DNA of 57,368 bases from JANOXC01 sp031418215 (lineage in GTDB: Bacteria > Bacteroidota > Bacteroidia > AKYH767-A > OLB10), in contig JANOXC010000021.1 in the NCBI GenBank assembly GCA_031418215.1, positions 1 through 57,368 on the forward strand. The letters are read 5' to 3'. Numbering within the stretch: the stretch's first letter is position 1; each line of letters begins with the position of its first letter. Below the pieces are notes generated by a model. The model did not search any database. It had not been told where the DNA came from and was given only the letters and a program-made list of their open reading frames with translations. A program made the position numbers and the translations under genes. Below, one piece after another: positions 36,836 to 45,302 of this stretch.

Positions 36836-38089
36836 ATGAAACAATTTTTTTGGAATAAGATTCTCAATAGGGTTGGAGTTATCAGGTTATTGCTGTTGTT
36901 TACTTTATCGCAGGCTAATGGTAATGACACACTTTTAAGCCCTCCGTCAAGTCAGGGAAACATTATTTCTGTGGGTATCATCACGCCTGAAATGCCGATT
37001 GGTAATGAAGTGGTAATAGGGAAGGTTAATAAATCGGAAAAGAAAATGGGGGACTCTCATTTTAAAGGAATGGTAGGAAATGCAATTAACCTGGATCATA
37101 CCATAGTACAGTCTTTTGAAGATTCCTATATAACCCCCTTTTATGAAAGCCATAATTATGAAAATTATTCTGGAATATTAAAGCCAAAATTATTTCTTAA
37201 GCCTGTTATTAAGTCCTTAAACCTGGAACTGCAGGGGGGCAAACTCTTAAAAAGTTTATCAGGAAAATGCAACATCAGCTGCACATGGAATATATATACT
37301 GCGAATGATAAGAATAAAATTATTTCGACTATAAATATTAATTCAATGGTTGAAAGGAAGGAAGAAAATTATGAGCTCATTCTGCATACGCTGATCAGGC
37401 AATCGGCAAAAGATCTGTTAGCTATTGATACACTACACAATTATTTTGAGCAACTTCAACTAAAATATCTTGCAGAAACCGTTGGCGCAAAGCTTGTTGT
37501 TAAAGGAGCAAAGGCAAATGACGCACTAACCAAAAAAGAGGCATTTAAATTAGCAAAGGATGCAGCTGTTACTATCAGTACACAAAATGGTTTTGGCAGC
37601 GGAGTAATTATTACCAATGATGGATATATAATAACCAATCATCATGTTGTTGCTGATTCGGGCGAGATAAAAGTTCGCTTTAATAATGGAACAGAGTTTA
37701 ATGCAAAGCTTATTAAATCCAATCCGGATTTTGATGTGGCATTAATAAAAATAGAAAGTAAAACCGATAAATTAATGTCGTTTGGAAAAGATGATAATAT
37801 TTCAGAAGGCGATCAGGTTTATGCAATTGGAACACCACTTGACAAGAGTTTAAACCAAACAGTAACAGGAGGAATTGTAAGCGGGAAGCGCGAAATAAAT
37901 AATATCTCGATGATACAGACAGATGTTACTTTGAATGAAGGAAACAGTGGAGGCCCCGTAATAAATGAGACAGGAGAAATCCTTGGAATAGCTACCATGA
38001 AACTAAGCGGCGCAGGCATTGAAGGAATCGGATTTTGCATTCCGTCCGGCGTGGTTATTAAAGCTTTGAATCTGGAATTATTAAATTAA
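36836..38089 (+). CDS. HtrA/DegP-like serine protease without PDZ, with novel N-terminal domain
   Basis: A 417-residue exported S1C-type protease. The C-terminal half (about 235-417) is a trypsin-like domain with all triad members: His in YIITNHHVVAD, Asp in PDFDVALIKI and Ser in LNEGNSGGPVIN. No PDZ domain follows, unlike classical DegP/HtrA. The N-terminal about 200 residues after the signal peptide are unfamiliar and mostly beta, ending in a Lys/Ala-rich helical linker (ANDALTKKEAFKLAKDAA). They may sense or bind the substrate. Likely periplasmic quality control. Divergent from an unknown exported protein. Confidence 0.85.
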   Translation: MKQFFWNKILNRVGVIRLLLLFTLSQANGNDTLLSPPSSQGNIISVGIITPEMPIGNEVVIGKVNKSEKKMGDSHFKGMVGNAINLDHTIVQSFEDSYITPFYESHNYENYSGILKPKLFLKPVIKSLNLELQGGKLLKSLSGKCNISCTWNIYTANDKNKIISTININSMVERKEENYELILHTLIRQSAKDLLAIDTLHNYFEQLQLKYLAETVGAKLVVKGAKANDALTKKEAFKLAKDAAVTISTQNGFGSGVIITNDGYIITNHHVVADSGEIKVRFNNGTEFNAKLIKSNPDFDVALIKIESKTDKLMSFGKDDNISEGDQVYAIGTPLDKSLNQTVTGGIVSGKREINNISMIQTDVTLNEGNSGGPVINETGEILGIATMKLSGAGIEGIGFCIPSGVVIKALNLELLN

Positions 38090-38194
38090 GCAGTCGATTT
38101 TTCTAACTACAAAATTTTAATGAAACCACAAGGAACACAATGAACAGCACAAAGGGCACTGGAAATTATTTTTAATTGATTCATCGCCGATTTT

Positions 38195-40132
38195 CTATTT
38201 AATCAGAAATCGTTTGATAAATTCTATAGTGGTATAAAACTGAAAGTCGGTATTGTTCTTTTTCCGGAAACCATGACCTTCATCCTTGGCCATCAGAAAC
38301 CAAACCGTACCACCATTCTCTTTAATTCTGTCTTTCATCTGCACGGCTTCCGTAAACGGCACACGCGGGTCGTTTTGCCCCTGAACTATATATATTGGTT
38401 TTTTGATTTTATCCGTATGGTTAAGCGGAGATATCTTTTCAAGGAATGCAGCCGTTTCAGGATCTCTTTCATCTCCGTACTCCACTCTTCGTAAATCCTT
38501 TCTGTACGGCTCCGTATTTTTTAAAAACGTATTAAAATTGGAAATACCTACAACATCGAGCGCACATCGGATCTTATCGTTATACATCGTTGCGACTGCC
38601 ATCGTCATATAACCACCATAACTGCCGCCTGTAACCATTACACTCTCTTTATCCAATGATGGTTGTTGTGCAATCCAGTCGAATAAAGCACCAATATCCT
38701 TCACTGATTCTTCGCGTTTCATGCCATTGTCGAGATCGGTAAATGTTTTGCCATAACCCGTTGAACCCCGAACATTTGGGTAGATGATTGAAATGCCCAA
38801 TTCATTGAGGTAATAATTTAAACGTCCGATGAAAACAGGACGCGACTGGCTTTCCGGCCCACCATGAATATTAATTATTACCGGACGTTTGCCTGTGAAT
38901 TTTGTATTGGCTTTATATAAATAACCGGAAATCATTTTGCCATCAAAAGATTTCCAAGTGATGAGTTCAGGAGCACTTAAAGCGGACACATCCATTCCAC
39001 CTGTTTCACTTTCTGTCCATCGTTTAAAAGTTTTAGTTGCAAATGTGTATTCATATACATCGGAAGAAGTGTTATACGTTGCAGCAGTAATGGCAATGGT
39101 CTTGCCGTCCTTGTTAAACTTTACATTTCCTATGGTTCCCGCAGGTAATCCTTCAATAGGAGTATATTTATTATCAGCCGTTGACAATATATATAATTTC
39201 GACAAACCGTTTTCATTTGTTACGAAAGCCAGTTTTGTTTTATCTTCTGAAAGCGTTGCACCTTCCACATTCCACGGAATGGAAGTAGTAATGAAATCAA
39301 GTTTCTTGGTTGCAAGATCATAATAAGCAAGCCTGTTGAATTCATTATCCTTTGAAGTAATGAGAAAAATGCCCTTATTATCTTTTGTAAATGTTACTGC
39401 AATATATAAAGTACGTTCATTATTCTCGGGAAGAATCCTGGTTATTGATCCTGTAATTATATCAAGGATAGAAATACGTATTTCATTTATTGACAATCGT
39501 TCCTGTATTAATAATTTCGAATCATCTGCCGACCAGTCTGCAACACTCCATCCGCCGCCCTTGTTTTCCACAATCTTTTTTTCTGCCGCAGGATTAAGCG
39601 GATCCATTATATATAGATCCCTGTCCTGCCCGTTTCTCTTTGTGGACCAATAGGCAATCCTGTCTTTTTTAGTACTCCATACAATTCCGCCATTCTGAGA
39701 ACGCTTGCCATCTGTTAACAATGTTGTTTTCTCTGATGACATATCATAACGATAGATTTGAGAAAACTCATTTCCCCCGATATCTCGGTAAAACAAAAAG
39801 TAATCTCCTTTTACCGGTTCAAAAGTTGCAGAGCTGACAGCATCTTCAAAAAAAGTAATTTGTTTTCTGTCACCGCCCGGGAATTTTACATAATGCAGCT
39901 GGTTACTGTTTGCAAATCGTGTAGTGATCAACATTTCCTTTTTTACAGGATGCCAGTCCACAAAAGTGGCTGAGCGCGCCTCCGTAAAATTTTTCACTTC
40001 TTCCACCAGAGAAGTTGGTATGGGCGGAATGTTTTCCGTTACCAGGTTATCAGGCACTTCAATTGTGGCTGGCTGGGCAGAAAGTGATTTTGCGAGGAGG
40101 AGACATAAAAACAGGAGGAAATTTATTTTCAT
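38195..40132 (-). CDS. S9-family prolyl oligopeptidase-like peptidase
   Basis: A 645-residue exported peptidase with a signal peptide (cleaved near SLSA|Q). The N-terminal seven-bladed propeller (about 40-370, WD40/TolB-like units such as DRIAYWSTKRNGQDRDLYIMDPLNP) gates a C-terminal alpha/beta hydrolase with the S9 nucleophile GGSYGGYM, Asp in GQNDPRVP and His in DEGHGF. This is the acylaminoacyl-peptidase/DPP-like group, which trims short peptides in the periplasm. It is a single gene on the minus strand, preceded by the divergent NarL-type regulator. Confidence 0.92.
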   Translation of the reverse strand: MKINFLLFLCLLLAKSLSAQPATIEVPDNLVTENIPPIPTSLVEEVKNFTEARSATFVDWHPVKKEMLITTRFANSNQLHYVKFPGGDRKQITFFEDAVSSATFEPVKGDYFLFYRDIGGNEFSQIYRYDMSSEKTTLLTDGKRSQNGGIVWSTKKDRIAYWSTKRNGQDRDLYIMDPLNPAAEKKIVENKGGGWSVADWSADDSKLLIQERLSINEIRISILDIITGSITRILPENNERTLYIAVTFTKDNKGIFLITSKDNEFNRLAYYDLATKKLDFITTSIPWNVEGATLSEDKTKLAFVTNENGLSKLYILSTADNKYTPIEGLPAGTIGNVKFNKDGKTIAITAATYNTSSDVYEYTFATKTFKRWTESETGGMDVSALSAPELITWKSFDGKMISGYLYKANTKFTGKRPVIINIHGGPESQSRPVFIGRLNYYLNELGISIIYPNVRGSTGYGKTFTDLDNGMKREESVKDIGALFDWIAQQPSLDKESVMVTGGSYGGYMTMAVATMYNDKIRCALDVVGISNFNTFLKNTEPYRKDLRRVEYGDERDPETAAFLEKISPLNHTDKIKKPIYIVQGQNDPRVPFTEAVQMKDRIKENGGTVWFLMAKDEGHGFRKKNNTDFQFYTTIEFIKRFLIK

Positions 40133-40458
40133 AATCGGTTATGTGGATATTGCACGAAACTATAAATTTAATGAGAATGGATGGATTAAGTATTATGTTT
40201 AACTAGGGTCATAGTATGTAGGGAATATAAGTCAGACAGCCTTTTCAGGAATAATGAACCATAAATCTCAAGCGCCTACTTGTACCCAATTAATTATCTT
40301 TGAATAATAAGCGACCTCATAATTACTAAATAACTGCATATGCGTTAAAATTATTTCCCTACCCTTATATGTAGGAACAACATCGCACTATTATGTCTTT
40401 TTTTGCCCCAAGGATTGTTGATCCCTGAAAAATTCAATCACTTGATAAATATAACCAG
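40133..40458. promoter_or_regulatory. Divergent regulatory region with CCTAC-N8-GTAGG inverted repeat
   Basis: This region separates the S9 peptidase and the NarL-type regulator. At 40358-40375 a perfect inverted repeat CCTAC-N8-GTAGG contains TATGTAGG, 83 nt before the regulator start; another TATGTAGGG lies at 40215. The same TATGTAGG half-site, behind a C/T run, occurs before two downstream T9SS genes (43185-43203 and 45216-45235). NarL-type regulators bind such palindromes, so autoregulation is plausible. No gene or tRNA seen. Confidence 0.45.
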
Positions 40459-41091
40459 ATGATTCGCTTATTAATTTTTGAAGACAACCCGGATTTTGTT
40501 GACAGTCTCAGTGAGTTAATACACAAAGCTTCCGGAATAGAATTGGTGGGTGTTTACAGTAATTGCAAAAATGTAGTTAAAAATGTAGAACACCTACAGC
40601 CTGATGTTGTGTTAATGGATATTGATATGCCTGTTGAAAATGGATTGCAGGGCTTACGAAATTTACGCGCCGCAGGCAACGAGGTAAATGTATTGATGTT
40701 AACCGTTTTTGACGACAACGATCGCGTTTTTCAGGCAGTTTGTTATGGCGCAAGCGGTTATATTTTAAAACGGGCATCTCCTGAAAAAATCATTGAAGCT
40801 ATACACGAAGCGCATACCGGCGGCGCACCGATGACCCCATCTGTAGCCAAGCAAGTCTTGAAATTATTTTCACAACCATTTCAAAAATCAGCGGAATTGC
40901 AAACACTTACTGCGCGAGAACATGATGTGCTTTCGTTTCTGGTAAGAGGATACAGCTATAAAATGGCTGCAGGAGAAATGAAGGTTAGTATTGAAACCCT
41001 GCGCTATCATATTAAAAATATTTACAGTAAGTTACACGTAAATTCTAAAAGTGAAGCAGTGGCGAAAGCGATTCAAAACAAGATTATTTAA
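40459..41091 (+). CDS. NarL/LuxR-family response regulator
   Basis: A 210-residue response regulator. The receiver domain (1-120) has the acidic pair in IFEDNPDF, phospho-acceptor Asp54 in VVLMDIDMPVENG, the conserved Thr in LMLTVFDD and Lys in YILKRASPE. The C-terminal LuxR helix-turn-helix (about 148-210) has LTAREHDVLSFLVRGYSYKMAAGEMKVSIETLRYHIKNIYSKLHV. It precedes the TPR histidine kinase by 33 nt, its likely partner. The nearby TATGTAGG motifs are candidate targets. Confidence 0.93.
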   Translation: MIRLLIFEDNPDFVDSLSELIHKASGIELVGVYSNCKNVVKNVEHLQPDVVLMDIDMPVENGLQGLRNLRAAGNEVNVLMLTVFDDNDRVFQAVCYGASGYILKRASPEKIIEAIHEAHTGGAPMTPSVAKQVLKLFSQPFQKSAELQTLTAREHDVLSFLVRGYSYKMAAGEMKVSIETLRYHIKNIYSKLHVNSKSEAVAKAIQNKII

Positions 41092-41124
41092 TTCAGTATT
41101 ATATCTGGCAATACTAGTTAGTGT

Positions 41125-43176
41125 ATGAAAAAAATTTACTTTTTGCTTTTATTTATTTTTTCGCTCCTGTATTCCGCTTTCTCAAATACCCTTCAACAAA
41201 CAGACTCTTTACTTCTTCAAGTAAAAAACGCGAAGGAAGATACTGCTAAAGTAAATACGTTGAATGCGCTTGCTTTTGAATTCAGAAATAATGACCCTGA
41301 TACGTCACTTTATTATAGCGATGAATCACTGGAGCTTGCAACAAAATTGAATTATAAAATGGGGATTGGCGACGCCTATTTACAGAAGAGCAATGCACTA
41401 ATGAATCTTGGTGAATATGACGAGGCCTTAAAAAACGGCAACGATGCTTTAAAGATATATGAGCAATTGCTCGCTACAGTAAAGTCAGCTGACAAATCTC
41501 CAATCTTTAAGCAAAAAGCCAGGACTAACAATAGCATCGGAATTATTTATTGGTATCAAGGCAATTATCCCGAAGCATTGAAGAATCATTTCGCTGCTTT
41601 AAAAATCAGAAAAGAACTTAGGGACAAGAAGGGAATTGCTATCTCCAGCAACAACCTCGGACTTGTTTATGGGAATCAAGGCAATTATCCCGAAGCATTG
41701 AAGAATTATTTTGCTGCTTTACAAATTCTCGAAGAAACGGGGGATAAATATAGCCTTGCTGCTTCTTACGTCAACATCGGAATTATTTATAGAAACCAAT
41801 ACAATTTTCCCGAAGCACTCAAGTACAATTTTGATGCTTTAAAAATTCAGGAAGAACTCGGGGATGAAAAAGGTATTGCTAATTCTTTCCACAACATTGG
41901 GGCTATATATGATGACCAAGGCAAGTATCCTGAAGCATTAGAGAAGTATTTGGTTTCCTTAAAAATCAGTGAAAAACTTAAAGATCAGAATGGTATAGCC
42001 CAATCTTACAACAATATTGGACTTATTTATTGGTATCAGGGCAATTATCCGCAAGCGTTGATGAATCTTTTCGCTTCCTTAAAAATCAAAGAGACGATGG
42101 GGGATAAAGGAGGCATCGTTGAGTCTTATAACAATATTGGAAGTGTTTATTTAAAACAGAAAAAGATCAGGATGGCATTCCAATACCTAAATAAGGCTTT
42201 ATCGCTTGCTAAAGAGATTGGCAGCAAGGAGGATATTAAAATAAGTTATTGCAGTTTGGCAGAACTGGACAGCGTACAAGGTAACTTTAAGAAGGCATTA
42301 GAATACTATAAACTTTTTATTACTTACCGCGATAGTTTGTTTAATGAAGAAAACACAATACAATCCGTACAATTGCAAATGCAATACAATTTTGATAAAA
42401 AAGATATAGTTGCCAAAGTTGAACAGGAAAAGAAAGATATAATTGCTCAACAGCAAATTCAAAAGCAGAAACTCATCCGTAACTCATTTATTGCCGGGTC
42501 AATTTTACTGGTGTTATTGATTATTGTTTTATATAACCGGAACAAGTTAAAACGCACGGTGGAGATGGAAAAAATGCGAAATCGACTAAGCCGCGATTTG
42601 CATGACGACATCGGAAGTACTTTGAGCAGCATCAACATTTTAAGCCGCACTGCACAAAGCAACCTGAATCAGGCGGATGAAAAAACAAAAGCATCATTGG
42701 AAAAAATCAATGAACGTAGTCAACGGTTGTTAGATAACATGAGTGATATTATCTGGAATATAAATCCGGGGAATGATACCATTGAAGAAGTGATGAGCCG
42801 AATGAGAGAATATGCAACCTCCATTCTTGAGGCTAAGAATATTGATTACACTTTTAATTTTCCGAAGGAAAAAATGGATTGCAAACTTTCTATGGAAGTA
42901 AAGAATAACATGTACTTGATTTTTAAAGAAGCCGTAAATAATCTTTCAAAATATTCAGGCGGTACAAATGTAAACCTGTCGCTCATTTTTGATGAGAAAA
43001 ACATTCACTTGAAAATCCAGGACAATGGAATTGGGTTTAACCAGGATGAAATAAAACATCGCGGAGGGTTAAGTAATATGCAACATCGTGCAGAAGAAAT
43101 TAAGGGGTTAATAAAAATTAATTCGGAACCAGGCAAGGGTACGGATGTTGAATTGACCATGCCGCGTTATTGCTGA
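41125..43176 (+). CDS. TPR-domain sensor histidine kinase (HisKA_3)
   Basis: A 683-residue sensor kinase of the TPR-NarX-like type. A signal peptide leads into a periplasmic domain of about seven TPR repeats with a 40-residue period (units such as NNIGIIYWYQGNYPEALKNHFAALKIRKEL). A coiled coil (about 420-450) and one membrane helix (about 455-472) follow, then HisKA_3 with the H-box SRDLHDDIGSTLSSINIL and HATPase with DNGIGFNQDE and a GGLSNMQHRAEEI G2-like segment. The TPRs probably sense a protein or peptide partner outside the membrane. It is paired with the upstream NarL-type regulator and precedes two T9SS-secreted genes with a shared promoter motif. Confidence 0.92.
   Translation: MKKIYFLLLFIFSLLYSAFSNTLQQTDSLLLQVKNAKEDTAKVNTLNALAFEFRNNDPDTSLYYSDESLELATKLNYKMGIGDAYLQKSNALMNLGEYDEALKNGNDALKIYEQLLATVKSADKSPIFKQKARTNNSIGIIYWYQGNYPEALKNHFAALKIRKELRDKKGIAISSNNLGLVYGNQGNYPEALKNYFAALQILEETGDKYSLAASYVNIGIIYRNQYNFPEALKYNFDALKIQEELGDEKGIANSFHNIGAIYDDQGKYPEALEKYLVSLKISEKLKDQNGIAQSYNNIGLIYWYQGNYPQALMNLFASLKIKETMGDKGGIVESYNNIGSVYLKQKKIRMAFQYLNKALSLAKEIGSKEDIKISYCSLAELDSVQGNFKKALEYYKLFITYRDSLFNEENTIQSVQLQMQYNFDKKDIVAKVEQEKKDIIAQQQIQKQKLIRNSFIAGSILLVLLIIVLYNRNKLKRTVEMEKMRNRLSRDLHDDIGSTLSSINILSRTAQSNLNQADEKTKASLEKINERSQRLLDNMSDIIWNINPGNDTIEEVMSRMREYATSILEAKNIDYTFNFPKEKMDCKLSMEVKNNMYLIFKEAVNNLSKYSGGTNVNLSLIFDEKNIHLKIQDNGIGFNQDEIKHRGGLSNMQHRAEEIKGLIKINSEPGKGTDVELTMPRYC
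41530..42170 (+). repeat. 120-bp TPR-coding tandem repeats inside the kinase gene
   Basis: At least five units of 120 bp are alignable at DNA level; for example GGCAATTATCCCGAAGCATT recurs 120 bp apart at 41560 and 41680. The high identity of some neighbouring units suggests recent expansion or gene conversion of TPRs. Confidence 0.7.
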
Positions 43177-43184
43177 CTCCCCGA

Positions 43185-43238
43185 CCCCCCCTTTTTATGT
43201 AGGTTGAATATTTTTTGATTGCCCCGATATTTATATCG
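43185..43238 (+). promoter_or_regulatory. Shared two-block promoter motif, copy 1
   Basis: Block 1 is CCCCCCTTTTTATGTAGG (ending at 43203); block 2 is GATATTTATATCG (43226-43238). Both blocks recur with the same 27-nt offset between GTAGG and GATATTT at 45216-45270. Here the site is 100-155 nt before the start of the T9SS protein at 43340. Confidence 0.5.
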
Positions 43239-43339
43239 AAGAAAACAATCACCTAATTCAGGTTTAATAAATGGAAAATATTGCTGTGCAGTGATTGTGA
43301 ATGGAGATACCATTACCAACAACCTATAAAAAAATCAAA

Positions 43340-45178
43340 ATGAAAAAAACCAACATCTGTTTAATTGTTATGCTGATGGCGTTATCGGGAATCGTCAATG
43401 CCCAGGTCAACTATTTATTTTCAGCAAGTTCAAAACCTTATGTTCCTGTAACAGGAGGCACATCTCCTCATCTGGAAACAAATTTCACTGGCTGGGAAGC
43501 TGCTGATGAAGGGTATGCTAATATTCCAATAGGGTTTACTTTTAAGTATAATAATGAAAACTATACGCAGGCAAATGTTTGCGTGAATGGATTTATTACC
43601 TTGGGAGCAACATCGCTTGATATTATTTTTCCGAGTGGGGCTATTTTAAATGGTTATCCTTACTTTAAAAACAATCTTACCTATTCGCCACCCTATAACA
43701 AGAGACCTGTAATTGCTCCTTTTTGGGACGACTTGGTTTTACCCGATACTTCAAACCTTGTTTATAAAACGACAGGCGCAGCACCTTTCCGGGTTTTCAC
43801 CATCGAGTGGAAACAGGCGAAGTGGGTATATGAGTCATTGGGTCCTGTTCTTTCAATAGAATTGAAATTATATGAAACCTCAAACATTATTGAATTCCAC
43901 TATAAGGATGAAGGCACGTTGCCTGATCCACGCTTTGCGTTTGCATCAATAGGAATTACATCAGCATGGGCTAACAGGGATTTTATTTCGTTGCAGAATA
44001 CTTCAGCCAATCCTACTATAAGTTTATTAAAATCCAATGATTCTTTAACTGTAAAACCTGCCAATAATCAAGTGTACAAGTTCACACCTGCCCCAATCAA
44101 CATTCCACAACCTTTAGAAAGCACATTGAAATATACCAACAAAAAAGTTTCGTTCAAATTGCAATCAAATGGGGTGAATAGTTTTGAATATGCCGTTACG
44201 CAATCGCCCATACCACCCACCTCAGGCAAACTAACTTCTTCGCAAAATGTTACTGTATCCTCCTTATTACCTTCCACAACTTATTATATATATGCGCGAT
44301 CAAGATCATGCAGCACCAATTTCAGCCAATGGACATGTAATTCTGTAAAAACGGCAGTAAATCCAGTTTGTTTACCCTACATCGAAGATTTTGAAAATGT
44401 TAGCGACCCAACTTATTTTCCTGACAATATGAGACAACAAGATTTTAACGATACATCGTATTATTTTTCCCCATTATATCCTGCATTCTCCACTACACAA
44501 ATTTTTTCTGATGCGGGAAATAGCATTTACAACAACTACTTTACAGATTTTTATGATTTGAATGCATGGGCATTTACTCTGGGGTTTAATCTTAAAGCAG
44601 GCAAAACATATCAACTCAAATTCAGCTATGGATCTTTTTGGTCTTATGACCCATCTGATCCAGCAAGTCTGGAAGTAAAATATGGTAAAGCATGTGGAGC
44701 TGCAGGAATGACTTCCGGATTACTTTTTACAAATGCCGACATCACCAATGCTGATAATTTGCTGGACACTGTAATAAGTTTTACTCCGGGGAGTTCAGGT
44801 GTTTATTATTTTGGTTTTCATGATAAATCGCTTTATCAAAAAGCTGCGCTTATTTTCGACAATATTTCTTTAGTAGAAGATTTAGGGTTACGTCTTGCAG
44901 TTATAAATGATGATGCAACAAGTAATGCAATTACTGTTTATCCTAATCCTGCTCATGAAATGCTTAACGTGCAAACAATAGCTGATGAAGAAGGTAATGC
45001 CAAGGTGATTGTTACCGATGTTTCCGGACGAATATTGTTAACCGAACAAATGCAATTAAAGGAAGGGATAAACAACTTCCAAGTTTCAGTAGCTGACTTG
45101 CCGCCGTCATTTTACTTTATAAAATTGGTTACTGAGAACGGCACTATCAATAAAACTATAAAATTTATTAAAGAATAG
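43340..45178 (+). CDS. Secreted protein with fibronectin III-like domain and T9SS type A sorting domain
   Basis: A 612-residue exported protein. The signal peptide is cleaved near VNAQ. The N-terminal part (about 30-260) has a nidogen-like/propeller pattern (IPIGFTFKYNNENYTQANVCVNGFITLGA, PVIAPFWDDLVL, IEFHYKDEGTLPDPRFAFASIGI). An FnIII-like module (about 265-345: SSLLPSTTYYIYARSRSC) is followed by a cleaved-adhesin-like jelly roll (about 350-520) and a T9SS type A tail (VYPNPAHEMLNVQTI...SFYFIKLVTENGT). A surface or matrix role is likely. ATG 43340 is chosen over upstream in-frame TTG/ATG because it begins the signal peptide. Confidence 0.82.
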   Translation: MKKTNICLIVMLMALSGIVNAQVNYLFSASSKPYVPVTGGTSPHLETNFTGWEAADEGYANIPIGFTFKYNNENYTQANVCVNGFITLGATSLDIIFPSGAILNGYPYFKNNLTYSPPYNKRPVIAPFWDDLVLPDTSNLVYKTTGAAPFRVFTIEWKQAKWVYESLGPVLSIELKLYETSNIIEFHYKDEGTLPDPRFAFASIGITSAWANRDFISLQNTSANPTISLLKSNDSLTVKPANNQVYKFTPAPINIPQPLESTLKYTNKKVSFKLQSNGVNSFEYAVTQSPIPPTSGKLTSSQNVTVSSLLPSTTYYIYARSRSCSTNFSQWTCNSVKTAVNPVCLPYIEDFENVSDPTYFPDNMRQQDFNDTSYYFSPLYPAFSTTQIFSDAGNSIYNNYFTDFYDLNAWAFTLGFNLKAGKTYQLKFSYGSFWSYDPSDPASLEVKYGKACGAAGMTSGLLFTNADITNADNLLDTVISFTPGSSGVYYFGFHDKSLYQKAALIFDNISLVEDLGLRLAVINDDATSNAITVYPNPAHEMLNVQTIADEEGNAKVIVTDVSGRILLTEQMQLKEGINNFQVSVADLPPSFYFIKLVTENGTINKTIKFIKE

Positions 45179-45215
45179 ACGGAAAACCGATGATTGATTA
45201 AAATGTACGGTTTCT

Positions 45216-45270
45216 CACCCCCCTTTTTATGTAGGGTAAGTAAATGTATATTGCAAAGATATTTACATCG
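45216..45270 (+). promoter_or_regulatory. Shared two-block promoter motif, copy 2
   Basis: CACCCCCCTTTTTATGTAGG (45216-45235) and GATATTTACATCG (45258-45270) repeat the layout at 43185-43238 with identical spacing. It lies 33 nt before the SBBP-repeat gene start at 45303. The unrelated sequence between blocks argues that both blocks are selected. Confidence 0.5.
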
Positions 45271-45302
45271 TTTTAGAATTTACGCAATTGATCAGAAACA
45301 TT

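Noticed and set aside
41530..42170. Regular 120-bp repeats as a CRISPR-like array
   Set aside because: The units are in frame and encode 40-residue TPR repeats inside the kinase gene.
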